A stretch of 64,000 bases of DNA from an uncultured Lachnospiraceae bacterium (GTDB lineage: Bacteria > Bacillota > Clostridia > Lachnospirales > Lachnospiraceae): contig URUY01000004.1 of assembly GCA_900551115.1 (NCBI GenBank), forward strand, positions 1-64,000, in the 5' to 3' direction. The notes under the pieces are model-generated. The model saw nothing but the letters and a program-made list of their open reading frames with translations, was not told where the DNA came from and ran no database searches. A program made the position numbers and the translations under genes. Of this stretch, positions 43,775-51,098 are shown in pieces (the stretch's first letter is position 1; each line of letters opens with the position of its first letter).

Positions 43775-44302
43775 ATGTCAGAACATGTAAGAGTACTTTT
43801 AACGGAAAAAGAGGTAGATGACAGAATACAGGCTATAGGCGATCAGATAAGCAGGGACTATGCAGGTAAGCAGGTGCATCTGGTATGTGTTTTAAAGGGC
43901 GGAAGTTTTTTCATGTGTGAGCTTGCAAAGCGCATCAGTGTTCCGGTTTCTTTGGATTTTATGTCCGTATCCAGTTATGGCAGCGATACCAAATCAAGCG
44001 GGGTAGTCAGAATTGTAAAGGATCTGGATGATTCCATTAAAGACAAGGATGTACTGGTAGTAGAGGATATTGTGGATTCCGGCAGAACGCTCTCTTACCT
44101 GATGGAAATGTTAAAGGACAGGGAGCCTAAAAGCCTGCATCTGTGTACGCTTTTGGATAAGCCGGAGCGGCGCGTAACAGAGGTAAAGGTGGATTATACG
44201 GGATTTCAGATTCCCGATGAGTTTGTGGTCGGATATGGCTTGGACTACGACCAGAGATACCGCAATCTTCCCTATATCGGCGTAGTGGAATTTGATGATT
44301 AA
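43775..44302 (+). CDS. hpt: Hypoxanthine phosphoribosyltransferase
   Basis: A 175-residue purine-salvage enzyme making IMP or GMP from base and PRPP. Motifs: LVCVLKGGSFFMCELAKRI, SVSSYGSDTKSSG and the PRPP loop VLVVEDIVDSGRTLSYL, then VVGYGLDYDQRYRNLPYIG. Its GGAGG ribosome site lies in the end of tilS, as in the tilS-hpt-ftsH order of other Firmicutes. Confidence 0.97.
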   Translation: MSEHVRVLLTEKEVDDRIQAIGDQISRDYAGKQVHLVCVLKGGSFFMCELAKRISVPVSLDFMSVSSYGSDTKSSGVVRIVKDLDDSIKDKDVLVVEDIVDSGRTLSYLMEMLKDREPKSLHLCTLLDKPERRVTEVKVDYTGFQIPDEFVVGYGLDYDQRYRNLPYIGVVEFDD

Positions 44303-44347
44303 GTATAGGTAAAAAGTTGTCTGTGACGGCAGCCAGGAGGAAAAATT

Positions 44348-46147
44348 TTGAAACAAAAAGGTTATAACCAATATTTTCTGCTTATTATAATGCTTCTTTT
44401 AGGACTTGTATTTATTAATTCCTGTCAGAATAAAACGGTGGAATACAACAGGACTGATTTCATACAGGATATGGAAGCGGGAAAGGTAAGCGAAGTGCTG
44501 ATTCATCCCAACAGGGAGACGCCAACCGGATATCTGGAGGTCATTTTTAAAACCGGAGGAGAAAAGACTCTCTATGCAACGGACGTGACGGAGCTTGAAA
44601 AACTGGTAAGGGAAAAGGGTATTGAACCGCAGATACTTGATGTGGAGGAGGAGCCCTGGTTTTTTACCTCCGTGCTGCCGGTTTTAATCGTTGTGGTAGT
44701 AGGAGTATTTTTCTTTGTCATGATGAATTCACAGAGTGCCGGCAGCGGAAGCAACGGTAAGATGATGAATTTCGGCAAAAGCCGCGCACGCCTTTCCATG
44801 GGAGAAGGAAGGATTACCCTGAAAGATGTGGCAGGTCTGAAGGAAGAGAAAGAAGAGCTTCATGAAATTATAGACTTTTTAAAGGAGCCTGCAAAGTATA
44901 GTCTTGTGGGCGCCAGGATTCCGAAGGGTGTTTTGTTAGAGGGTCCTCCCGGTACCGGTAAGACCCTGCTTGCCAAGGCAATAGCGGGAGAGGCAAACGT
45001 ACCGTTCTTCAGTATTTCCGGTTCGGATTTTGTGGAAATGTTTGTAGGTGTGGGAGCTTCCCGTGTAAGGGATTTATTTGCAGATGCCAAGAAGCATGCA
45101 CCCTGTATCGTATTTATAGATGAAATCGACGCTGTGGCAAGACGCCGCGGCACCGGTATGGGCGGAGGCCATGATGAAAGAGAGCAGACGCTGAACCAGT
45201 TATTGGTGGAGATGGACGGATTTGGCGTCAATGAGGGAATCATTGTAATGGCGGCAACCAACCGTGTTGATATTTTAGACCCTGCGATTCTGCGTCCCGG
45301 ACGTTTTGACAGAAAGATTTCCGTAGGCACGCCGGATATAGGCGGCAGAGAGGATATTTTAAAGGTTCATGCCAAAAACAAGCCTCTTGGGGATGATGTA
45401 AATTTAAAGCAGATAGCGCAGACAACAGCAGGCTTTACCGGCGCAGATTTGGAAAACCTGTTAAATGAAGCGGCGATAAATGCCGCCATAGAGAACAGAG
45501 CCTACCTTGAGCAGGAGGATATTAAAAAAGCGTTTATCAAGGTGGGAATCGGAGCGGAGAAAAAGAGCCGCATTATTTCCGACAAGGAGAAAAAGATTAC
45601 TGCTTATCATGAAGCCGGTCATGCGATTTTATTCCATGTACTGCCGGATGTGGGACCTGTCTATACCGTGTCCATCATTCCTACGGGCGTAGGCGCTGCC
45701 GGTTATACAATGCCGCTGCCGGAGCGGGATGAAATGTTTTTGACCAAGGGTAAAATGAAACAGGATATTATGGTATCCTTAGGTGGCCGTATTGCGGAAG
45801 AAATTATCTTTGATGATATTACAACCGGCGCCTCCAGCGATATTAAGAAGGCTACAAAGGTAGCCCGCAAGATGGTAACCCGGTTCGGTATGTCGCAGAA
45901 TATCGGTGTAATCAACTATGACGACAGCGATGACGAGGTATTTATCGGACGTGACCTGGCACATACCCGTTCACACAGCGAAGCCGTAGCAGGAGAAATC
46001 GATAAGGAAGTAAAAGCAATTATAGACGAATGCTATACAAAAGCAAAAAGCATTATTTTAGAACATGAGGCAGTGCTTCACAGGGCAGCAGCACTTCTGC
46101 TTGAAAAAGAAAAGATTACGCGGGACGAATTTGAAGCATTATTTTAA
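44348..46147 (+). CDS. ftsH: ATP-dependent zinc metalloprotease FtsH
   Basis: A 599-residue membrane AAA+ protease. Two membrane helices flank a short outside domain (about 8-26 and 105-125). The AAA module has GPPGTGKTLLAKAIAGEA, CIVFIDEIDAVARRR, the pore FVEMFVGVGASRVRD and ATNRVDILDPAILRPGRFDR. The protease carries HEAGH (zinc) and the third ligand in the later helix (TTGASSDIKKAT). It degrades membrane and unfolded proteins. Start is TTG with AGGAGG upstream. A terminator follows at 46152. Confidence 0.97.
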   Translation: MKQKGYNQYFLLIIMLLLGLVFINSCQNKTVEYNRTDFIQDMEAGKVSEVLIHPNRETPTGYLEVIFKTGGEKTLYATDVTELEKLVREKGIEPQILDVEEEPWFFTSVLPVLIVVVVGVFFFVMMNSQSAGSGSNGKMMNFGKSRARLSMGEGRITLKDVAGLKEEKEELHEIIDFLKEPAKYSLVGARIPKGVLLEGPPGTGKTLLAKAIAGEANVPFFSISGSDFVEMFVGVGASRVRDLFADAKKHAPCIVFIDEIDAVARRRGTGMGGGHDEREQTLNQLLVEMDGFGVNEGIIVMAATNRVDILDPAILRPGRFDRKISVGTPDIGGREDILKVHAKNKPLGDDVNLKQIAQTTAGFTGADLENLLNEAAINAAIENRAYLEQEDIKKAFIKVGIGAEKKSRIISDKEKKITAYHEAGHAILFHVLPDVGPVYTVSIIPTGVGAAGYTMPLPERDEMFLTKGKMKQDIMVSLGGRIAEEIIFDDITTGASSDIKKATKVARKMVTRFGMSQNIGVINYDDSDDEVFIGRDLAHTRSHSEAVAGEIDKEVKAIIDECYTKAKSIILEHEAVLHRAAALLLEKEKITRDEFEALF

Positions 46148-46151
46148 TCAT

Positions 46152-46185
46152 GGAGCCGGGCAAAGGTCCGGCTTCTGCTTTTTGT
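46152..46185 (+). terminator. Terminator of ftsH operon
   Basis: GGAGCCGG/CCGGCTTC (with one G-T pair) around an 8-base loop, then TGCTTTTTG. Confidence 0.75.
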
Positions 46186-46212
46186 GAGGAGGATTTTTTT
46201 AAAAACTTAATA

Positions 46213-46231
46213 CTTGTGCAGAATGCACAAG
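46213..46231. promoter_or_regulatory. Palindrome CTTGTGCA-GAA-TGCACAAG
   Basis: Perfect 8-bp arms with a 3-base centre and no T-run, plus a further TTGTGCA at 46238-46244. It looks like a dimeric regulator site rather than a terminator. It lies between ftsH and the GH13 gene. Confidence 0.45.
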
Positions 46232-46321
46232 CTCATATTGTGCAAAATTACCAAAAATGAGAATGCGATTTTGTAATGTTTGTGAATTTTGAGAATAGAC
46301 GCAAAAGGAAGGCTATGCTAT

Positions 46322-46432
46322 TATAATATTCGTAACCCCCCCCAATACATTATATAGTTTTTTGCTATACCCCATAAGAAAGAAATACCTTCTCTAAAAA
46401 GGACAGCCTTTAAAAGCTGTCTTTTTTACTTT
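46322..46432 (+). ncRNA. Candidate small RNA with C-rich loop, ended by a terminator
   Basis: TATAAT at 46322-46327 (weak -35) is followed by CGTAA and a run of eight C, a small hairpin TATAG/CTATA with ACCCC after it, and a strong terminator AAAAAGGACAGC/GCTGTCTTTTTT (46396-46427). The unit of about 95 bases has no open frame. C-rich unpaired stretches are typical of Firmicutes small RNAs that pair with ribosome sites. The -35 is poor, so transcription is an inference. This and the palindrome at 46213 are what I see in the 420-base gap 46148-46567. Confidence 0.35.
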
Positions 46433-46567
46433 TCAGGAAGAATATTTTTTAAGGCATTTCCTTGAAAAATGAGGGAATGCAGACCTTTATAACTTGCATG
46501 AAAAAGGTGAATACTATAAAATAGGATATATGAAAACAGATATTATAATAAAAGAGGTCATGGCTTT

Positions 46568-48667
46568 ATGGACATGAATTTTTTGAGAAAAACAGAGCAG
46601 AACCAGTTATATATAGCATCCATGCGTCCGGTACTTAACAGAAGGGCGCTTTTTTCCGATACGACAGAAGAATATGTGATACCAGCGGAGCCGGCTCCTT
46701 ACGAAGAAATCACCATCCGCTTCAGAACAGCAAAAAACAACATCGACAGAGTATTTTTGATTTGCAGGGGAGAAAGGCTTCTGATGCTGAAAGAAACATC
46801 GAATGAGGTGTTTGATTTTTATACGGTACAGATTCAGCTGGACAATGAAAAGATATCCTATTACTTTGAAATCAATGTAGGGAAAATAGTAGGCTACTTT
46901 GATATGCGGGGATTGAATCAGGAAGTTAACGAATACTATGATTTTGTTGTGATTCCGGGCTTTAAAACGCCGTCCTGGGCAAAAGGGGCGGTAATGTATC
47001 AGATTTATGTGGACCGCTTTTATAACGGAGACAAAACAAATGATGTGGAGACAAATGAGTACTGCTACATCGGAGAAGGTGTTTCCCATGTGGATAACTG
47101 GAGCAAGTATCCGGCGCAGATGGGCGTAAGGGAATTTTACGGCGGAGATCTGCAGGGAGTGCTGGATAAGATGGATTATCTGGTGGATTTGGGCATAGAG
47201 GTTATTTATTTTAATCCGTTGTTTGTATCTCCCTCCAACCATAAGTACGATATTCAGGACTATGATTATATAGATCCCCACATCGGTAAAATTGTAGATG
47301 ATAAGGGCGAGCTTTTGCAAAACGGACAGAAGGAAAACCGCTTTGCATCCAAATACATCAACCGGGTAACGGGAAAAGCCAATCTGGAATCGGCAAATGC
47401 ACTTTTTGCAAAAGTGGCGGAAGAAGCTCACAAAAGAGGTATCAGGGTAATTTTAGACGGTGTTTTCAACCATTGCGGTTCTTTTAATAAATGGATAGAC
47501 AGAGAGCGTATTTATGAAAATGCGGAAGGGTATGAAAAAGGAGCTTATGTTTCCCAGAACAGCCCTTATCACAATTATTTTATGTTCCATCATCAGGACA
47601 GATGGCCTTACAATCCTACCTATGACGGCTGGTGGGGACATGATACGCTGCCAAAGCTTAATTATGAAGGCTCTAAAGAGCTTTTTGATTATGTTATGCA
47701 TATCGCTAAAAAGTGGGTTTCCCCGCCCTATAATGTGGATGGCTGGAGACTGGATGTGGCGGCGGATTTGGGATTCACATCGGAATACAACCACTATTTC
47801 TGGCAGGAGTTCAGAAAAGCAGTTAAGGAAGCCAATCCTGACGCTATTATTTTGGCGGAGCATTATGGGGATACCAGAGAATGGCTGCAGGGTGATGAGT
47901 GGGATTCCGTCATGAACTATGACGCCTTTATGGAGCCTGTAACCTGGTTTTTAACCGGAATGGAAAAGCACAGCGATGACTTCAGACAGGATCTTTTAGG
48001 GAATGCAGAGAGCTTTTGGGGGGCGATGCGGCATCACAGCTCCAGCTTTTCCATGCCAAGCTGGCAGGTGGCAATGAACCAGCTTTCCAATCATGACCAT
48101 TCCCGGTTTATGACGCGCACCAGCCACAAGGTGGGCCGTACCAATACATTGGGACCGGAGGCAGCCAATCAGGATAACAATCCGGCTGTTTTCAGGGAAG
48201 CGGTGGTGATTCAGATGACCTGGCCGGGAGCGCCTGCCGTATATTACGGTGATGAGGCCGGCGTCTGCGGTTTTACGGACCCGGACAACAGGCGGACTTA
48301 TCCCTGGGGGCATGAGGACACGGAGCTGATTGCATTCCATAAAGAAATAATCAAAATCCACAAATCCTGCCCGGAGCTTCGGACAGGTTCCATAAAGTGT
48401 CTGGATATGGATTATAATTATCTTGCATACGGCAGATTTAAAGAGAATAGCCAAACCATAGTATTAATCAATAACAATGACCATGAGCTTTCCAAAAGAG
48501 TGAGCGTATGGGAAACCGGTGTGCCTAAAGAAGCTGTGCTTACAGAGATTTTCAGAACTACGCAGGCAGGCTACAGCACGGATAAGGCAGAAATACCGGT
48601 ACTTGCCGGTAAGGCAAATATTACGCTGCCGCCGTTTTCAGCAGTAGTGCTGCGGTATGTGGGGTAG
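46568..48667 (+). CDS. GH13 alpha-glucan hydrolase (neopullulanase/cyclomaltodextrinase type)
   Basis: A 699-residue intracellular enzyme without signal peptide. An N-terminal beta domain (1-125, CBM34-like) precedes the alpha-amylase barrel. Motifs: AVMYQIYVDRFYNGD, GVFNHCG, GWRLDVAAD (nucleophile Asp), IILAEHYGD (acid Glu) and NQLSNHDHSRF (third Asp). N-terminal domain and the VDRFYNGD opening point to the group that attacks cyclodextrins, pullulan and short malto-oligosaccharides. Exact substrate is not readable. ATG 46568 lies 10 bases after GAGGT. No sugar transporter adjoins it. Confidence 0.9.
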   Translation: MDMNFLRKTEQNQLYIASMRPVLNRRALFSDTTEEYVIPAEPAPYEEITIRFRTAKNNIDRVFLICRGERLLMLKETSNEVFDFYTVQIQLDNEKISYYFEINVGKIVGYFDMRGLNQEVNEYYDFVVIPGFKTPSWAKGAVMYQIYVDRFYNGDKTNDVETNEYCYIGEGVSHVDNWSKYPAQMGVREFYGGDLQGVLDKMDYLVDLGIEVIYFNPLFVSPSNHKYDIQDYDYIDPHIGKIVDDKGELLQNGQKENRFASKYINRVTGKANLESANALFAKVAEEAHKRGIRVILDGVFNHCGSFNKWIDRERIYENAEGYEKGAYVSQNSPYHNYFMFHHQDRWPYNPTYDGWWGHDTLPKLNYEGSKELFDYVMHIAKKWVSPPYNVDGWRLDVAADLGFTSEYNHYFWQEFRKAVKEANPDAIILAEHYGDTREWLQGDEWDSVMNYDAFMEPVTWFLTGMEKHSDDFRQDLLGNAESFWGAMRHHSSSFSMPSWQVAMNQLSNHDHSRFMTRTSHKVGRTNTLGPEAANQDNNPAVFREAVVIQMTWPGAPAVYYGDEAGVCGFTDPDNRRTYPWGHEDTELIAFHKEIIKIHKSCPELRTGSIKCLDMDYNYLAYGRFKENSQTIVLINNNDHELSKRVSVWETGVPKEAVLTEIFRTTQAGYSTDKAEIPVLAGKANITLPPFSAVVLRYVG

Positions 48668-48751
48668 AAGTAAGGGCAGTAAATACGCAATATTTTAAGC
48701 CAATACTTTAATATTGATATTTGGAGGGGCAATACTTTAAACAGAAAAATC

Positions 48752-48780
48752 TTGCATTTTGTGTGAACATATGCTACAAT
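48752..48780 (+). promoter_or_regulatory. Promoter of tRNA-Tyr/tRNA-Leu
   Basis: TTGCAT (48752-48757), a 17-base spacer and TACAAT (48775-48780), 25 bases before tRNA-Tyr. Confidence 0.65.
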
Positions 48781-48805
48781 TCTTGATTGTCAGGGTAACC
48801 TGTAT

Positions 48806-48887
48806 GGATGGATTCCCGAGTGGCCAAAGGGGACAGACTGTAAATCTGCTGCAAATTGCTTCGGTGGTTCGAATCCACCTCCATCCA
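48806..48887 (+). tRNA. tRNA-Tyr (anticodon GTA)
   Basis: An 82-nt class II tRNA: acceptor GGATGGA/TCCATCC, anticodon arm CAGA-CTGTAAA-TCTG (anticodon GTA), a long variable arm and T-arm GGTGG-TTCGAAT-CCACC. No CCA encoded. Confidence 0.94.
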
Positions 48888-48913
48888 TTTACACGTTGCA
48901 GTGAGCGTGTGCA

Positions 48914-48973
48914 TGTGAGTGTCCGGATAGCGAGCCGAAAGCTTGCTTACGGAAAGCTATCCGGACATTCACA
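48914..48973 (+). repeat. 18-bp inverted repeat in the tRNA spacer
   Basis: TGTGAGTGTCCGGATAGC pairs with GCTATCCGGACATTCACA (one G-T pair) around a 24-base loop that has its own short CCG/CGG stem. A further weaker pairing (GTGTGCAT with ATGCACGC) encloses it. It lies between tRNA-Tyr and tRNA-Leu and has no T-run, so it is likely transcribed in the precursor; it may be a processing element or a small mobile repeat. Confidence 0.6.
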
Positions 48974-49056
48974 TATAGGCGGATACACCGTGAGCGAGAA
49001 ACGCAGTTTCGAGCTATGCACGCGGACTATTTACCGTAATGTGCAGGATATATTTT

Positions 49057-49140
49057 GCTGGTGTGGCGGAATAGGCAGACGCAAGGGACTTAAAATCCCT
49101 CGGTGGCAACACCGTACCGGTTCAAGTCCGGTCACCAGCA
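49057..49140 (+). tRNA. tRNA-Leu (anticodon TAA)
   Basis: An 84-nt class II tRNA: acceptor GCTGGTG/CACCAGC, anticodon arm GGGA-CTTAAAA-TCCC (anticodon TAA), variable arm TCGGTGGCAACACCG-like, and T-arm ACCGG-TTCAAGT-CCGGT. No CCA encoded. Its last 20 bases plus three more recur at 50711-50733. Confidence 0.94.
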
Positions 49141-49151
49141 GTATCTAAATG

Positions 49152-49195
49152 ATAGAGAAAACACTGATAAATTCAATGTTTTCTCTATTTTTTTT
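49152..49195 (+). terminator. Terminator behind tRNA-Leu
   Basis: ATAGAGAAAACA pairs with TGTTTTCTCTAT around a 13-base loop, then T8. It ends the tRNA transcript and lies inside the island. Confidence 0.85.
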
Positions 49196-49224
49196 GCTTA
49201 GTGGAATTTGTATGTACATGTATG

Positions 49225-49260
49225 TAACCGTTTAGTTTTGCAGACAGGGCGGTTATTTTT
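49225..49260 (+). terminator. Possible terminator of an antisense RNA, overlapping the peptide gene end
   Basis: TAACCG (49225-49230) pairs with CGGTTA (49250-49255), then TTTTT on the plus strand. The right arm contains the stop codon of the small minus-strand gene. Hairpins shared by toxin and antisense RNA ends are common in type I systems, but the stem is only 6 bp. Confidence 0.35.
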
Positions 49261-49351
49261 GTGTCTTATTATTGCCTCCCATTGCATATCCAAGACTGTA
49301 TGCAGCAATTACAAGACCTATCACCACAATCAATCCTTCAAGTGTCAACAT
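49253..49351 (-). CDS. Holin-like small membrane peptide, probable type I toxin
   Basis: A 32-codon gene too short for normal gene callers. The product begins MLTLEGLIVVIGLVIAAYSL and ends GNNKTQK: one membrane helix with a short polar tail, like the putative holin-like toxins (TxpA-type) of Firmicutes. GAGAGTG lies 5 bases before the ATG. The leader (about 49352-49520) is strongly structured, including GAGTGCC/GGCACTC (49452-49468 area) and AAGGAC/GTCCTT, which would hide the ribosome site as in known type I toxins. It lies inside the tRNA-Leu island, divergent from the AraC-type gene. Toxicity is inferred from form only. Confidence 0.6.
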   Translation of the reverse strand: MLTLEGLIVVIGLVIAAYSLGYAMGGNNKTQK

Positions 49352-49521
49352 TAGCAACACTCTCTCGTACAAATTTCCTATGTAAAACATAAGATTTCTA
49401 TATTAACAGAGGCTCACAGGTCTACGCTGTCGCTTCGGTCCTTGCTAAACGAGTGCCACTGGCACTCAGCAACCTCTGGAGAAGGACTAACCGTCTACCG
49501 AGAATGGTAGTACCCGTGGGA
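49352..49521 (-). promoter_or_regulatory. Structured 5' leader of the holin-like peptide gene
   Basis: About 170 bases of predicted leader. Nested inverted repeats: GAGTGCC-ACT-GGCACTC flanked by GCT/AGC, and further out GTCCTT/AAGGAC and AGAGG/CCTCT. No open frame of note. Long folded leaders are typical of type I toxin mRNAs. Confidence 0.5.
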
Positions 49522-49523
49522 AA

Positions 49524-49552
49524 AGTGTAACAGAAATTATGTCGGAAAGCAA
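49524..49552 (-). promoter_or_regulatory. Promoter of the holin-like peptide gene
   Basis: On the minus strand TTGCTT (49547-49552), a 17-base spacer and TACACT (49524-49529). Confidence 0.45.
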
Positions 49553-49726
49553 TAGGATGACCAAATAAAAGCAAACGAAAAAACGACAATGCAAACAAAC
49601 GTCATATATATAGTCAAGAAATAATTGTTTTGATGAGATATAATATATTACAGGAGCGGTGTAAAGCACTGAACTTGAATATAATGCTGTGAGCTTCATT
49701 CATGGTATTAGAAATGAGGCAGAGGT

Positions 49727-50632
49727 ATGAATGCAGAGCTTTTGAAAAAAATTCTTATGTACATTGATGAGCACATACAAGAAAAGATAAACTTAATAGA
49801 GTTGGCACAAATTGCTGGATATAGTCCTTTCTATTTCAGTAAATTATTTGCGGAAATTATGGGAATGCCGGTAACAGGATATATCCGAATTAGAAAGCTA
49901 CAATATGCGCTTTGCTCTTTGTTAGACGGAAGGAAAGTCCTTGATGTGTCGCTTATGTACGCCTTTGATTCCCACGAAGGATTTACAAGGTCATTTACAA
50001 GGCTTTTTGGCTCCACACCCAGTACTGCCAGAAAGTATCTTGTTTGGTACAGTGTGCCGGAGTGGAGTATACCTAGTACAGAGAAGAGGAGAATGTCTAT
50101 GGGATTAAATAAAAATGCATTACATGAAAATATGCATCAAATGGTTTTTGAAGTACTGAGAACTTCGTTGGAAGAAGTGGACGCAGGTTATTGCACTGAA
50201 ATTAGTATTATATTATTACAAGATAGAAGGATAAGAATTTCTGATAATGGTAGAGGAATACCGCTCTCAAAAGATACACATATGAGCAAAGCTGTTTTAA
50301 ACAAAATTCTTGCAGGTCATCCCATTTCCTGTGCAGAATATGCAGAAATAGGAGATTTTTCGCAATGTAACATGCAGATAGTAAATTCTTTATGTGAAAG
50401 TCTTCAATTGAATGTGTACCGGAATGGAATGGGGTATCAGCAGGATTATGTCCGAGGTATTGCACAGCATGAGGTTACTTGCAAGGAGGAAGTGCATATG
50501 TCAGGAACAGAGATAATTTTGAGACCGGATAAGCAGATATTTGGAGAAATGGAGTTTTCCGTTGAAGTCATTAAGGATTGGGTAAAGAAAAATATTATAG
50601 ACAGAGTAAAAGTAGTTGTTGAAGTGGGATAA
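49727..50632 (+). CDS. AraC-type helix-turn-helix fused to a degenerate GyrB-like ATPase domain
   Basis: A 301-residue protein with no membrane segment. Residues 5-105 are an AraC/XylS DNA-binding domain (LIELAQIAGYSPFYFSKLFAEIMGMPV, then FDSHEGFTRSFTRLFGSTPS). Residues about 128-300 align along their length with the N-terminal ATPase domain of the GyrB in this window: FEVLRTSLEEVDAGYC against YEIVDNAVDEALAGYC, ISDNGRGIPL against VIDNGRGIPV, ILAGHP against LHAGGK, IVNSLCESLQLNVYRNG against VVNALSEWLEVEICQDG, SGTEIILRPDKQIF against TGTKVTFKPDPSIF. The general-base Glu (142) and DNGRGIP (173-179) are kept; the Mg-binding Asn is Thr146 and the GGLHGVG lid is lost. So it may bind nucleotide or a gyrase ligand without turnover. 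Cargo of the tRNA-Leu island, AT-richer than its neighbours. Confidence 0.85.
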   Translation: MNAELLKKILMYIDEHIQEKINLIELAQIAGYSPFYFSKLFAEIMGMPVTGYIRIRKLQYALCSLLDGRKVLDVSLMYAFDSHEGFTRSFTRLFGSTPSTARKYLVWYSVPEWSIPSTEKRRMSMGLNKNALHENMHQMVFEVLRTSLEEVDAGYCTEISIILLQDRRIRISDNGRGIPLSKDTHMSKAVLNKILAGHPISCAEYAEIGDFSQCNMQIVNSLCESLQLNVYRNGMGYQQDYVRGIAQHEVTCKEEVHMSGTEIILRPDKQIFGEMEFSVEVIKDWVKKNIIDRVKVVVEVG

Positions 50633-50742
50633 TATAAACCTGTTTACACACCCCAAGTCAGCACCCCGGCAAGCTCCTTTCCATGCGGATTTGCAGGTAG
50701 CTGACTTGCATTCAAGTCCGGTCACCAGCAGTAATATTTTGT

Positions 50743-50775
50743 AGAGACTTCAACTGAAAAGGTTGGAGTCTTTAT
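50743..50775 (+). terminator. Terminator right of the island, probably the ancestral tRNA-Leu terminator
   Basis: AGACTTCAAC pairs with GTTGGAGTCT (one G-T pair) around an 8-base loop, then TTATGTTTTT. It lies 10 bases beyond the right repeat, the distance expected if that repeat was once the end of the tRNA gene. Confidence 0.65.
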
Positions 50776-51098
50776 GTTTTTATATACCTCTTTTATCAAA
50801 ACAGAGTTGACAATACGGATGATTACATTTATTATGCAATTACAAAAAGGTGCCGCTGATAGCGAAAAAATCCCAAGCGTTAGATGAACCTCTGACAGAA
50901 GGGATTGTATTTATGGGTTCTGTTTATGAACCGGGGTTGGCGGTTGTATTTGAAATGGCCTTGTGATAATATGAAAATGTATTGGGTGTTATATAAAAAA
51001 TGAGTGATGGTATTTTACTCAGATTCAGATAAAAAGATTAAAAGCAGAGGTGGAAGATGGTTCAATTATTATAAAAGTAATTGAATCATGCAAAGTGC
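50776..51098 (+). other. Long leader region before the LacI gene, no confident gene
   Basis: A good promoter TTGACA (50807-50812), 17-base spacer, TATTAT (50830-50835) is followed by about 260 bases before the LacI ATG. Short frames are present, for example 17 codons at 50913-50966 behind AGAAGGG, and a stop-free stretch ending at the same stop, but I recognise none of them. It may be a decayed gene or an untranslated leader. Confidence 0.4.

Larger units (their letters stand above)
49121..50733. mobile_element. Small island integrated at the 3' end of tRNA-Leu
   Basis: A 23-bp direct repeat, starting TTCAAGTCCGG and ending CACCAGCAGTA, occurs at 49121-49143 (T-loop to end of tRNA-Leu) and exactly again at 50711-50733. 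This is the pattern left by a tyrosine recombinase. Each copy is followed by its own terminator (49152-49188 and 50743-50775), as expected if the right one was the original tRNA terminator and the left one came with the insert. Cargo: the holin-like peptide gene and the AraC-GyrB-like gene. No integrase is seen, so the element is a remnant or is moved in trans. A 9-bp inverted repeat CAAGTCAGC/GCTGACTTG lies just inside the right end. Confidence 0.75.

Noticed and set aside
46336..46343. Run of eight C as a phase-variation tract
   Set aside because: It lies in no reading frame and not between promoter boxes; I treat it only as part of a possible small RNA.
46607..47431. 274-codon open frame antisense to the GH13 gene
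   Set aside because: Opposite conserved amylase motifs; no start signal and no family-like motif.
48779..49148. 129-codon frame across the tRNA-Tyr and tRNA-Leu genes
   Set aside because: It reads straight through two well-folded tRNAs and the spacer hairpin; no coding support.
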